64,000 nt of DNA from positions 3,162,001 through 3,226,000 of the forward strand of contig CM048839.1 of the NCBI GenBank assembly GCA_026545765.1, in the 5' to 3' direction. Shown here one piece after another: positions 1 to 10,452 of this stretch. The DNA comes from Plantago major. Taxonomy: Eukaryota; Streptophyta; Magnoliopsida; Lamiales; Plantaginaceae. Under the pieces are notes generated by a model, which saw only the letters and a list, made by a program, of their open reading frames with translations, was not told the origin of the DNA and did not search any database. Position 1 is the stretch's first letter, and the number at the start of each line of letters is the position of its first letter. The position numbers and the translations under genes were made by a program.

Positions 1-44
1 GTTTTTAAGGCTACATTTATTGAATGTTGAATATTTGTATTGCA

Positions 45-90
45 GAGTGATATCCAGAAAGCCTTGGGAGAAAATTGAGAACCCTCTAAA
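45..90 (+). CDS. Possible terminal exon of an upstream gene (partial)
   Basis: A pyrimidine-poor but acceptable splice acceptor (ttgtattgcag) ends at about 44 and is followed by a short open stretch reading SDIQKALGEN and then TGA. The rest of the gene would lie left of the window. Nothing in ten residues identifies a family. The following 400 bases are AT-rich and look like 3' UTR or intergenic DNA. It could equally be a chance acceptor; there is no second line of evidence. Confidence 0.25.
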
Positions 91-1195
91 TTTGCCAATG
101 CTTTAGAGCCGTGTAGATTCATAGAACTGAAGTTGTTGGTAAGAACTTTAGAAGCACTAAATAAGATGTGCATTCTCTGTAATTTTACCCGTTTTTATTG
201 CTTTTGTTGGTATGATATGCAAATGTGATTATATTAGAGTGTGTTTCTCATGACGAATCCCTTCACGTGCTGTATGGTGCTGGAAGAGTACAAGCTGAAC
301 TAGTTTTTGAGAAGAATGGTGGTTAAGTTTTATGTTTGATCAATGGTTCTGTGGCTAAGCATTAAGCAATGTGATGAAAATTCTGCCTGTCAATAGTTAT
401 TTAGACCTGGGAACTGTTGCAGCCGATTGTGGCCACATAGTGTCTAACTTACTCATAAACCCTTAAATTGAGTTTTGCTAATTCTAAGAAACGGCGACAC
501 AACATTTCTGTGAGTAGTGAATGAATACTGATGACAACATGAACTCCGAAATGATTCTAGGCTTTTAGCTATAGCGGATAGATTAGGATTCATGACTGAA
601 TTTGACGTCTCAATGAACAACTTGATGACAGGCGTGCTAACTGCCGATCAAGTCAAAATGCTACGAATCTAGTTACACATAGATGTTAACTCAAACGGCA
701 AGGGATTTGAGTTTTATTAATCAGGATTTTCTCGAAAGTGTAGTGATAGAAAGTTAGAGCCGTTTGTGTGAGTTTAACAATACTAGGATTGTTAAGATAC
801 TGATACAGAATACAGAAAGGATGTTGTGTGATTTCTGAAAAATAACGGATTGTGCGTAATTCACCAAATTTTAGGGGTATTTGTGCAATTCACCGCTTAC
901 TATATTTTTACTGCAAGAGTATATTTACAGATGGGACTTGTTCATGACTAACTGCACCCCAAATCTTTGTTCAAATCTAGGTCAATGCTACATGCTATAC
1001 TAAAAATGGAGGGAAAATTACATACAAGACTTCGCATGATTGAAAAGCATTCATCCAGGATTTCAAACAATTACAAATTCCCCTTCAATTGCCTCCAATG
1101 TTACACTTTCTCTCTCCCAATTGGAATTTTTTAAGTTAACTAAATAAAAAAAAAGAGAAAATAAAATAAAATAAAAAAATTTAATAAAGAAAAGA
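91..1195. other. Non-coding stretch, no gene recognised
   Basis: No open frame with recognisable protein content on either strand. The DNA is AT-rich and of ordinary intergenic or 3'-flank character. A 25-codon open stretch near 590-670 has no support. Confidence 0.5.
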
Positions 1196-1320
1196 TAAAA
1201 TAAAACAAATCCACTTCTTCTTCCTCCTCCTTATCTTCTTCTTCCTTCTTCCTCCTCCTCTCTTCTTCCTTCTCCTTCTCTTCTCGTCTTCTTCTTCCTC
1301 CTCCTTTTATTCTTCTTAAA
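1196..1320. repeat. Polypyrimidine (CTT/CTC) tract
   Basis: About 120 bases made almost entirely of C and T on the plus strand, mixing CTT, CCT and TTC units. The minus strand reads as a Lys/Glu/Arg-rich open frame, which is a product of the composition and not a gene. Such tracts occur in plant promoters and 5' UTRs and can adopt triplex structures. Confidence 0.8.
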
Positions 1321-1329
1321 AAATAACTC

Positions 1330-1565
1330 TGATCGGAGCTATTTAACCCGCTTCGATCGGAGCTTAAAACCAGCTCCGATGGAGCTAAAACCGCTCCAAG
1401 CTCCATCCTTGGAGCTGTAAACATAGCTCCCATGGAGCTGCAGATGCAGACTGCAGCTCCATTGGAGCTTAACTACAGCTTCATTGGAGCTGTAAAAACA
1501 GCTCCAATGAATTGCTTAATGGAGCTGTAATTTGCAGCTCCCATGGAGCTCCATTTACACCTTCG
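1330..1565. repeat. Cluster of AGCTCC / GGAGCT inverted repeats
   Basis: The hexamers GGAGCT and AGCTCC recur about 17 times in some 230 bases, often paired as short palindromes such as AGCTCCCATGGAGCT and AGCTCCATTGGAGCT, separated by TGTAAA-like spacers. It looks like a decayed tandem array of a palindromic unit of about 30 bases. It adjoins the polypyrimidine tract. No known element was recognised. Confidence 0.7.
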
Positions 1566-2480
1566 CTCCCAAATTGCTTAATTGGTTCGATTTTGGTTAT
1601 TGTTCGTTGATGTTTTAATTCGATTCAAAAGTTGAGGGGCTTCTTTGAGGTTTTTAGAAAATTCATGGGTAGTCATTGGTGAATTAGATGTTATCAAGGT
1701 ACTTGAATTTGTAATTTTCTAAAACATGTTGAAAAGGGAAAAGGGAAAAGAAAAGAAAATAAGAAAATGAAAAATCAAAATACTTCATGGCATTTTGGTT
1801 AATAACTTCAACTTTTCCTTCCACATCAGCAAAAATCAGATCCATGTAAACATTGTTGTTGACTTTTGGACGAATCTGTAATTAGAAAAATTACTATGTT
1901 CATTTTTTAGATGAAACTGTAAATGTTCGAAATAGGGGGTTGAATCTGTAATTAGACCTAATTTAAGGGGTACCAAAAGAAATTTTCCCAAAAATCAATC
2001 GGTCAAAGATCAGTAACTAAACACAGGTAACTAAACACTGCTTGTGTTTAGTTTCGACCTTTCATCTCCACATCGATATGCATTCGCTGAGCCTCTATCG
2101 AAGGATGGGGGTTCAGTTAGATGAGGCAGAGTGTTGCGCGAAGGTGTGCACGTGTGGCAAACTTTTCAAAAAATGATCAAAACAAAGAATTGAGGAAACC
2201 AGAAAGTAGAACTGTGCCTATTCATTACATGTATTGTTTTAACTGATCTTTTAAATATATCAGTTTATAGTACTATTTTGTAAATGTTTCCCATAAATCT
2301 GGTAATACCAAACATAATTAGCTAAACCAAATAAATTAAAAGGCCTTTTACACTTAACTCACACAAATGGCATTGAAACAAATCTAATACTTTTTTAAAG
2401 CCTAATAATATTACAAACACGCCCTGCTCATTTTCTTGATCTTTGACATCCTTGCAAAGCTTATGAATGAAACAAACACT
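1566..2480. other. Non-coding stretch upstream of the prolamin-like gene
   Basis: AT-rich DNA without a coding stretch. The last few hundred bases are the likely promoter region of the gene at 2563. Confidence 0.5.
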
Positions 2481-2482
2481 GC

Positions 2483-2489
2483 ATATATA
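2483..2489 (+). promoter_or_regulatory. Candidate TATA box of the prolamin-like gene
   Basis: The sequence gcatatatag lies about 75 bases before the ATG at 2563, a normal spacing for a plant TATA box plus a short 5' UTR. The assignment rests on position and sequence only. Confidence 0.45.
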
Positions 2490-2562
2490 GATAGAGATCC
2501 AGCCATTAATTTATATCCTCACTTCCAGTCTTATTGCAGACAAGTTAAGAGAGGTTGCAAAC

Positions 2563-3318
2563 ATGGCAACAGCGACCTCGTTCGCGTTACTCCTCGTCCT
2601 CATGGTTTTCATACTTTACGCTGAGGCGGAAAGAGGGTGGGGTTTGCCAAAGCCCATCCCACACGAGACGCTTCCAGCCCTTTGCGCGTCCCAGTTTATG
2701 TTAGTGAATCATGCATGTGCATTGTTACCTTACGAGTCTGTCCCACCACCAGCCCCCTCCTCACCATCCCCTGCCCCTGACATTCCACCTCCTGCTGCAA
2801 CTCCACCTCCTGCCGCAACTCCTCCTTCTGCCTCAGCCCCTCCTGAATCCGAACCCCAAACCCCTCCCGAGCCGGAGCCAGAGCCCGAACCTGGATTCCC
2901 CCCTCCACAGCCGTTCCCTTTCCCCGGAGTCCCTCCTGCCCCGTCCCCCGAAGACTCGAGTGAACGCATAGTGCACCACGGTCATGGTCACCACGGGCGC
3001 AGTCATAGTCATCGACATGGGCATGAACGTGAACATGGACACGGAAACGTTCCGGCTCCACATGGCCATTTACGACAACACGGGCACGGACATCACCACC
3101 ATCACGTCCACAGGCACGCGGTGTACGCAAAGGATGCGGATTCATCGGTGGAAGAAGAGTGTTGCCATTGGTTAGCACAGGTAAGCACTGAGTGTGTGTG
3201 TGGGCTACTGGTTCGATTGCCATTGTTCCTTACTAGGCCTATCCATAACTATACTGTGAGTGTGAATGATCAGTGCTCGGTTAGCTTCGCCTGTGGATCC
3301 AGGATCATTCCACTTTGA
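2563..3318 (+). CDS. Secreted prolamin-like protein with Pro-rich and His-rich insertion
   Basis: Predicted 251 residues, no intron needed. Residues 1-22 form a signal peptide with hydrophobic core SFALLLVLMVFILYA, so the product should enter the secretory pathway. After it come two cysteines (ALCAS at about 41, HACAL at about 51), a Pro/Ala/Ser/Glu-rich stretch (about 58-132), a His/Gly-rich stretch (about 137-187), and a cysteine-rich end with EECCHWL, ECVCG, DQCS and FACGS. The C..C..CC..CxC..C..C pattern is that of the eight-cysteine prolamin-like (ECA1/LTP-like) fold, here split by about 140 low-complexity residues. The family includes gametophyte-expressed secreted proteins; the His stretch suggests metal binding, which is inference. 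The start is the first ATG after a TATA-like site. Open frames on the opposite strand are shadows of the GC-rich repeats. Confidence 0.75.
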   Translation: MATATSFALLLVLMVFILYAEAERGWGLPKPIPHETLPALCASQFMLVNHACALLPYESVPPPAPSSPSPAPDIPPPAATPPPAATPPSASAPPESEPQTPPEPEPEPEPGFPPPQPFPFPGVPPAPSPEDSSERIVHHGHGHHGRSHSHRHGHEREHGHGNVPAPHGHLRQHGHGHHHHHVHRHAVYAKDADSSVEEECCHWLAQVSTECVCGLLVRLPLFLTRPIHNYTVSVNDQCSVSFACGSRIIPL

Positions 3319-3718
3319 TCATCATTGTAAACCAGCTTATTTCTACTCTACTTTCAGTGAATTTCTCTTGTTTACTTATCAATGTTTTTGCTTTTATCAC
3401 TTCACTACCTGTTAAATAAGCTGTGGCTGTTGTTGTTGTAATAACTTTGGAAAAGCTTCTTGTTTCTATGACATAATTCAACATTTTGAACTCAAGTTTT
3501 CAAGCTTCAAATGTGATGATATTTGCATGCTACATTGTGAAATGTGAATATTTAATTATTGCCATCTAGAAAAAGATGGAACCAAATATGTAGTAGTACA
3601 TGTTATCAAAGATGTAGAAGTTCAATGCCATATAGTATATGATATGGGAAAAAAAAGCCTTAGTGAGGAAATATATAGATTATTCGATCCAAATATAACT
3701 TCACTTTTCATGACCCTC
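3319..3718. other. 3' flank of the prolamin-like gene
   Basis: AT-rich DNA without coding content, containing the 3' UTR. It ends at the CACTA target site CTC (3716-3718). Confidence 0.5.
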
Positions 3719-4764
3719 CACTACAACAAATATGGCTTGTAGCGACACCTAGTTTTTACGACGGTTAACAACCGTCGCAAATGTAGACAACGACGACGGT
3801 TTTTAGTGATTTGCGCCGTCGCAAATAATAGATGATTTATTTGAAATAAACAGTGAAAAGAAGTTGAGGAGTGAAATTGAACATGTGACCTTATGTTCAA
3901 AATACTTTGAACTTACCACTGAACCGAAACACTGGAAGTTATTTTCCATCTTAACTAATTCTACCTGAACTAAATTTACGGACAAAAAAATTGATTAAAA
4001 CCTAATTCCCAAAATTGACTTTGAAGTTTATGACAATTCTTCAACTCCAAGTTCTACAGCATTAACGAATTGCGGATTCTGAGAGAATGGTCCAAACTCC
4101 AATTGCCTTCTCTCTTTTCCAATTTTCCCAAGAAGAGAAACCTCATTAACCAATTTTGATTTTTGATTCATGTTTCAATTCTTTATTTGCTCTTCTTTAG
4201 TAGTACTCCAAATTAACTTGCATACAATCTGTTTGATAAATTGCCCCAACTAAGTTTAAGTAAGCTTATGGATGTTCTTGATTTTGATTGGTATATTCAC
4301 CTACCTGAAGATTGTTCTTGATTTGTTATTTGAATACCTTTTTTTGTTGTTACCGACGGGATGGTAGTACATTGTAAGAAACTGGAGAATCAAGTCCAAT
4401 AAGGAATACGTGGCGTTCTCCCGGGAGGTTAGTAGAAAATCTTCAGGCTCCTGCAACAGATAGTATATGATATTCAAGAAAGAATTAAGCTTACGAACTT
4501 GAAATATCTATGACTATGTTTTGACAGCTTCTCATAAATGAAATGGATTAAGTAGCCTTTTCTTGTAAAGGGTGCAACTTTATGGGCTTTTCTAACTTAT
4601 CAGTTTAGATTTCGACTGCACAATCCTATAAAGCTTCATGTGTACTGGCAAATGTTGTTCAATGTGATTTTTGCTTGATTACATGCGATGTTCTTCCTTT
4701 TGTATTGTACATGTTTCTAGGAATGAGCTTCATATTTTTATCATCTTTAGGTACATATCCTTAG

Positions 4765-5840
4765 CTATGGAGTTGGATAAAACTTAGAAATCGAATTCTA
4801 CTTGAGTATTTGAGTGGTGTTGAAGGATTTCTTAGTTTTGCTTTCGATGGTTTGAGCTTGGAGGATAAAGTTTGGTGTCCGTGTGTCAGATGTAAGAATT
4901 TAATCAAGCAAAACAGAAAACTGATTTATGAGCATTGTGTTATGTATTATACAGATTGGAGATCTCATGGGAATGTCTCAAGGAACATCCATGAAGATGT
5001 TGAATTTGGTGAGGATGATGAAGATGATTTGGATGGTATGTTTCAAGAGGCATTGTGATATTGGGTGGACAACAATGACTTTGAGGAGAGTGAGGAGTTG
5101 AGGAATATTGAAATTGATGGTGATACAAAGACTTTCTTTGATGTATTTCGAAATACCAATCATAAACTGTATCCGGGGTGTAAATTCAGCTTATTGTCTT
5201 TGATACTTCGACTATTCAGTTTGAAGACGACTTACCGCTGGAGCAATACATCTTTCTCGGCGTTGCTGGAGGTCTTGAAACTTGCCCTGCCTTAGAATGA
5301 CTCGTTCCCAAACACTTATGTTGATGCGTGGAAGATTATCAAGCGTCTAGGTCTTGATTATAAGAAAATTCATGCATGTCCTAATGATTGCATGCTTTAT
5401 TGGAAGTGACCGAAAATACTACAAGATGTAGCAAATGTTTTACATCAAGGTATACGATTCATGGCGATGACAATGAACCTTCAAAGAGTCCTGATAAGGT
5501 TGTGAGACATTTTCCACTTATACCAAGATTGCAAAGGTTATTCATGTGTTCTAAGACATCATCATTGATGAGATGGAATTCAGAGGGGCGGATAGATGAT
5601 GGTGTATTGAGGCATCCTGCAGATGCTTTAGCTTGGAAATCATTTGACGAGCGACATCCTCTATTTGCGAGTGATATTCGCAATGTCAGACTTGGACTAG
5701 CAACAGATGGGTTCAATCCTTTTAAGTCGATGAATGTATCTCATAGCACATGGCCTGTCATCCTTATTCCTTACAATCTTTCGCCGGGGAGGTGCATGAG
5801 AAAGTCAAACTGCATCTTAAGTCTGATCGTTGATCGTTGA
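4765..5840 (+). pseudogene. TNP2-type CACTA transposase fragment
   Basis: Three pieces in order match the usual layout of CACTA transposases. At 4810-5058 is a transposase-associated domain (GVEGFLSFAFD, then WCPCVRC). At 5065-5295 is the segment with LYPGCKFSLLSLILRL. At 5388-5840 is the start of the main transposase domain (HFPLIPRLQRLF, then LRHPADALAWKSFDE and NVRLGLATDGFNPF). Reading is broken by stops near the beginning (4786), at about 5058 and 5295, and by a frame change before 5388. After 5840 the catalytic remainder and the later DUF4218/DUF4216-type parts are missing, so the gene is a truncated relic. Confidence 0.85.
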
Positions 5841-6253
5841 CGGCCCAAATAGTGACAAGAGTTTTGTAGATGATCAAAATTCACGGCTGGAAGCATCTTT
5901 CCTTCAATGCATCTTTGGGGTGCATGTTTTGCCCAAAACTGATGATTATGAATACCTTCTAGTGTTTTATCAATTATCTTCAGTTTTGATTACATTTTTG
6001 GAAGGATGTGATTTTATTGGACTGTTTTTAAGGTGTTGAAAGTTGATTTATACTAATGAGAAAGTTGATTTGTGGACTATTTAGTAAGAAATCTACTTTT
6101 TTTGGGTTTTTTTTTTTTTTGTGAAATACTATAAAGTTTTGTATCATTTTAGGTGATTTTGTAATTCTGGGATTATTTTAGATATTTGGGTATAATTTTG
6201 TGCTGAAAATATAAAGAATTTAATGTACAGGGGTTAATGTGCAAATATGATAA

Positions 6254-6306
6254 CTAGGGTTTAGGGTTAGGGCTCAGGGTTGGGGGTGGTTTAGGGTTTA
6301 GGGTTA
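6254..6306 (+). repeat. Telomere-like TTTAGGG repeats inside the CACTA
   Basis: The stretch has several TTTAGGG/TTAGGG units and degenerate variants, the plant telomere motif, inside the right subterminal half of the element. It is too short and degenerate to be a telomere. Confidence 0.75.
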
Positions 6307-6675
6307 GTATTCAATTTGCTGCCTCGATTTGTTTTTGTTTTTGTTTTTTTCTTTTTTTATTTTTCTTACATTTATAGCGATGGGTGCTAAGCGTCGCAAA
6401 AACTTTTTAGCGACGGTAATTTTATGCACAAACTTAAATACGACGCCTCTTTTAGCGACGGTAGTCTGACGGATAATAACCGTCGTCGATGTGATTAGCG
6501 ACGGTTTTTAGTGATCGGCGACAATTAATAACCGTCGTAAAAACCCTATTTTGTTGTAGTGCTCCCATGGTTCCGAATCCTAACCCTTTTAAAGTATAGC
6601 CCGACCCTTTACAAACCTCATGCACTAGTCACTAGCCGTGGAGAACGAGTTCAATATTAAACACGACATGTGAAC

Positions 6676-6705
6676 CTACCACCACCACCACCACCACCAC
6701 CACCA
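6676..6705. repeat. (ACC)n microsatellite
   Basis: About ten uninterrupted ACC units, followed directly by a GAGCTCGAG-rich stretch. Confidence 0.9.
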
Positions 6706-6714
6706 ACTGAGTAT

Positions 6715-6845
6715 TGTGATACTCGGCGCACAATACTCGGCTCGAGCTCAACCGAGCCGAGCCCGAGCTTAGCTAGTTAACAAAAACGAGTAAAAAAAAG
6801 ACTCGAGCTCGAGCTCGAAAAAATACGAGTCTTAACGAGCCTTAT
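6715..6845. repeat. CTCGAG/GAGCTCGAG-rich dispersed repeat
   Basis: Repeated ACTCGGCTCGAGCTC, CCGAGCCGAGC and GAGCTCGAGCTCG strings. A stretch of the same character lies at 55195-55545. The superfamily was not determined. Confidence 0.5.
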
Positions 6846-7402
6846 CTATTAACTAGGAAGGCGCGGTGCCTATGAATTTTCTAACAATAAATTATTAATT
6901 TATTGAATTTATACAATATACATAATGGGTGTTTGCAACACTTCAATTGCAACTTTCTTATTGTACATGTCCTTAAAGAAGAATGAAGAAAAGGCCTCCG
7001 CTTGAGCCTCCAAAAGATAAGGTACATGAACACTCAAAAAATTTGTTCTTCTATTACCAAAAAATAAGTCATTTATGGAGCTATAGGTCCGACTCTTGGT
7101 CCCTACTAACTTATTTTATAAGCTGAAGGTAACAAATTCTCATAAATTAAGTTGTATAATTAGTTGAAGTTGAAGAAGTTGGTTTGCACCTTCATAAACA
7201 ACTTATAAGTTGTTTTAATAAGAAAATGTGTTGTTTTTAAACACTTACAATATCTTAAAATTTAAAGTAGCTTCTACAAATAGCCATCACATATCTAATC
7301 ACGCCACTTGAAATAGATTGAAACTGATAAAATGTAATATGGAGAAAATGTAATATAAATCACCTTTAAATACATTATGTTACTCACTCGAGTCCTAGAT
7401 TG
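6846..7402. other. Non-coding stretch
   Basis: AT-rich sequence with no coding content that I can support. Confidence 0.45.
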
Positions 7403-7424
7403 CATATATACATACATACATACA

Positions 7425-7485
<61 letters not shown>
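7403..7485. repeat. Compound (CATA)n-(TA)n microsatellite
   Basis: About twelve CATA units run directly into about sixteen TA units. Confidence 0.95.
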
Positions 7486-7487
<2 letters not shown>

Positions 7488-8037
7488 TATTTTCAACTAT
7501 AGATTGCTAGAAATATTGCTCAATAAAGAAAATATGATGCATGACAAAATGGGAAGTGATAATGATAAAAATTTAATATGGAGAAAATGTAAAATGATAT
7601 TGGTTTGCAACTTCTGCTTTCATTTCCAGAATAGTTCATTAAATTTATGCATACCTCATTTACAAAAAAAGTGGATATAGTTTTATAGTTTGCATTCTGA
7701 AACGTTAAAAAAATGTGCAGTACAAGGATTTCCTAGAAGTTCACCATGAAGCTACTACACTTTCGTTCTCCAATTAAGCTGAAAAAGAACCATTCTCCTC
7801 CCTCAGTACAAGGATCTTCTTTATGTTTCATGTTATTTACAAGACAAGCCGATGTTCCCAGAGTCTATAACATCCTCAGCCTAAGACGCACGCCACACAA
7901 ATCGGAATGGTATAATTAGTGTTCTTTAAGTTTGAAGACTTTTACCAATAAAGTATAGTGCTCTATGCAATTGAACCAAGGAACGATCGATGACGAAACA
8001 GCGGCAGAAACTCAAAATCGAATGGCGATTAATACCA
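7486..8037. other. Mostly non-coding stretch with a 57-codon open frame
   Basis: A short open frame at 7746-7919 (ATG to TAG) starts MKLLHFRSPIKLKKN and has no recognised relatives; it may be chance. The last ~55 bases (7983-8037) appear to be internal sequence of the retroelement whose LTR follows. Confidence 0.3.
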
Positions 8038-8381
8038 TGTGAAGAAATGAGTTAGAGAGCTAATTGAACAAATCAATCTCAATCTCGTTTATTGAAGAAA
8101 TTACCGAATTACAAAGAAAAGTGAAAAGAATGAAAAAAGTGAAGTACTACAAAAAAGAAGCTACAGAACTATACTAAACTAATTCTAACTAACTTCTAAC
8201 TGACTGTACAAATAATAAAACTAGTGGTACAACCACAAAGTCGCAAAACTGTTTATAAATAAAAACGTAATAGAAAGCAGCAACTCTTCTGTTATAACCG
8301 ATTTTCTTCTTGGAAATTTGTTACTTCTGCAGATTCTTCTAATCTTTGTAAAGCTTGAGCTTTTGTTCCTATATCTTGACA
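8038..8381 (-). mobile_element. LTR remnant of a minus-oriented LTR retrotransposon
   Basis: The stretch starts TGTGAAGAAATGAG and ends TATATCTTGACA, so it has TG..CA ends. Just outside its left end is TAATACCA, which on the minus strand reads TGGTATTA, a slightly mutated primer-binding site for initiator Met-tRNA. This places the LTR as the 5' LTR of a minus-strand element whose interior is almost completely gone. No second LTR copy was found. Confidence 0.5.
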
Positions 8382-8489
8382 CAGATAACCGCTGATGACC
8401 AGACTATGACACCGAAATGGTTTGGAGGCAAGCAAAGGGAAACGGCAAGTTCGTTTCAACATGAAAATCGATCATGAACCTGTAGAGAA

Positions 8490-8696
8490 ATGTTCAGGAA
8501 CAGACCGGAAGGAAGTGTAGCTGATCAGGCTACAATGGTGGACAATCAACATCATGTGGAGATGAGGCAGCCGAGGCGGCTGGGGCTTCTACTGAGTGCT
8601 GCGTCGAACATAAACGAAAAGTCTGATGCTTATATAGAGAGGAAGACGAAAGCCATGAGGAGAAACAGTACCCTTGGAGATCCAGGAAAGCTATGA
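8490..8696 (+). CDS. Small hypothetical protein (68 aa), possibly a last exon
   Basis: The frame opens at ATG 8490 and reads 68 residues ending NINEKSDAYIERKTKAMRRN followed by STLGDPGKL. The charged, helical C-terminus looks like that of short plant proteins of unknown function. In the same frame upstream lies another short open stretch (ATG 8406, stop 8475), so the true gene may be longer and interrupted. A possible acceptor (aacctgtag) is at 8485. I do not recognise the family. An AT-rich 3' flank follows. Confidence 0.35.
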   Translation: MFRNRPEGSVADQATMVDNQHHVEMRQPRRLGLLLSAASNINEKSDAYIERKTKAMRRNSTLGDPGKL

Positions 8697-9090
8697 GGAT
8701 GAGTCATTAATTGGTTGGGCATGTTTGTTATATTTTCATCTAGTTAATTTCATGTTGTGGATTGACTCTGTATTACTTTGTAGAGGATTTTAGCAACATG
8801 TTTATTTTTTCTAGTTTGGTACTAATCAGAAGTGTTGGTACACTTGCTACGCCAATTTATGTTCTGTGATTAGTTGATGAAGTCATAATATATATGGTGG
8901 TGTTACTTGTCTGTTTAGATTGGCTGGTTATTAATTATAATTGCTTGAGCTATGGCATGGTGACATTTGATAATGCCATTTATTCATGAGTTTGAGTTTA
9001 TAGAAGCATGCATTCACGTTAACAAGACTTAAATGTACAATTTAAAGAAAGGCCTTCAAAGTTAAAATAAGTAAATGGACTCGTAGGGGA
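8697..9090. other. Non-coding stretch
   Basis: AT-rich 3' flank without coding content. Confidence 0.4.
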
Positions 9091-9832
9091 GTATCCTGGT
9101 ATTTTGTGACGCAATTATTAGTTTATGTTCAGCGGATAGGGACCAAGGTCCTGAGGCCGTCAAATTTTATTTATTCAACGGATAGGGCCACGAAAGTGAC
9201 CTGAGGCCGGCAGATAGTCACCATGGCTAGGATAGGAACCTACGATGCCAAGTGAGCTCGCGATCATGTTAATTTTCACGTCATGTCTAAGATTAAAGTT
9301 TAAGATTAATTTTCAAGAAGTTCAAGAACAAGTTCAAGTGTTTAGAGTCAAGTCAAGTATTAAGTTGCATTGCATTAAGAAAGACTAAAAGATTTAAAAG
9401 ACTTGAATATAGAACTTTAGGTCATGTCACGTGCATGGAACTTGGTTAGTCGGTAGTTTGACTAACCCCTTATTTATAATAACTTTTAGGTGAGGAGTTA
9501 GAGCTGCCTATAGCGGGGACTGGCGTTTTGGATCAGTGATGATGGCCTATACCCATTTATCGTCACCATTTTTATGCTTTACATTCAAATCATGTATCAT
9601 ACTATCACCTTAGAACTTTGTTTTAGCGCGGTTTGCGCAAGACATGTGCATGTTTATGCTTCCGCATTTTCACGAATTATATTCACAGATTTCATAACAT
9701 GGACGGTTGGCGCGTTGTGCGTCGTTCACGTTTTAAGTTCAAATAAAGTCGCAACCATCGTTTTTATCATTTCACGCTCTACCACGAATCATATTTTTCA
9801 TAGTTCGTCTTTTTAAAATTCGGGGCGTTACA
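9091..9832. mobile_element. Probable Gypsy-type LTR fragment
   Basis: The right end CGGGGCGTTACA and the internal stretches TTTTAGGTGAGGAG and GGACTGGCGTTTTGG resemble LTRs of plant Gypsy chromoviruses. There is also a local duplication of the phrase AGCGGATAGGG (near 9132 and 9179). The left border is not defined and no TSD was found. The call is from general resemblance only. Confidence 0.35.
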
Positions 9833-10072
9833 ATACAATATATATACACACATTGATTTCATTAATTAATATTTGGAGTTTGTTATTATTTTACTCTGAA
9901 TGCTCTATTATCAGGGCCGGCCCTGAGCTCATGCGGGATGTTCATCGGATAAGGCCCCAAACTTTTGAGTGCCCAAATTCAATATACGGTCTAAGTAGTG
10001 AAAGTAAAATTATCATAAATAGCTATGTTATATTTCAAATAACTCTTGATATGTTACACTTTTAATTAAGAG

Positions 10073-10073
<1 letters not shown>

Positions 10074-10149
<76 letters not shown>
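10074..10149. repeat. (TA)n microsatellite, left border of the viral insertion
   Basis: About 38 TA units. A second TA tract closes the viral insertion at 17407, so the virus appears to have integrated within one TA array. Confidence 0.95.
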
Positions 10150-10152
<3 letters not shown>

Positions 10153-10452
10153 TTAATTAATTAAACGAACTTGATTTAGTAGTAAGTTTTGATTCTGGTA
10201 GACACCCCAGAATGAAGGGGGTGATCTCGTAGTTCTTGGTCTGTGAAGATGCGTTGTTTTGTTTTGTGTAATTAACCATTTACTTTCTTTTAGAAAGAAA
10301 TGATGTTCAAGCAAGCAAATATGTCATGGTTACAGGAGTCTATCCTAGAGGCATACCATCTGAAAAGCTTCCTTGACCAATTGGGTAAATCAAGGATAGG
10401 TGTGTAAGACGTTGTCTGAATTAACTTTTACGAGATCAAACTAGTAAGATTA
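10150..10452 (+). other. Viral leader region
   Basis: No open frame. It precedes the movement-protein frame and corresponds to the 5' leader of the pregenomic RNA. A TCTGGTA near 10195 could be a remnant of the Met-tRNA primer site, but the match is short. Confidence 0.4.

Larger units (their letters stand above)
3719..6561 (+). mobile_element. CACTA (En/Spm) transposon, decayed, 2.8 kb
   Basis: The left end reads CACTACAACAAATATGG and the right end CCCTATTTTGTTGTAGTG, an inverted pair. The 3-bp duplication CTC flanks both ends (3716-3718 and 6562-6564), as expected for this superfamily. Both subterminal regions are filled with the motif GCGACGG/CCGTCGC in both orientations (about 3740-3830 and 6370-6540). 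The body holds broken fragments of a TNP2-type transposase on the plus strand, covering only the N-terminal part. The element is incapable of making an intact transposase. Confidence 0.93.

Noticed and set aside
1140-1433. Minus-strand frame rich in Lys, Glu and Arg
   Set aside because: It is only a reading of the polypyrimidine tract.
2696-3223. Long minus-strand open frames opposite the prolamin-like gene
   Set aside because: They mirror the Pro/His codon repeats of the plus strand and have no signal, domain or sensible composition.
5830-6039. 69-residue frame at the end of the CACTA transposase relic
   Set aside because: No similarity to transposase parts; likely chance in AT-rich DNA.
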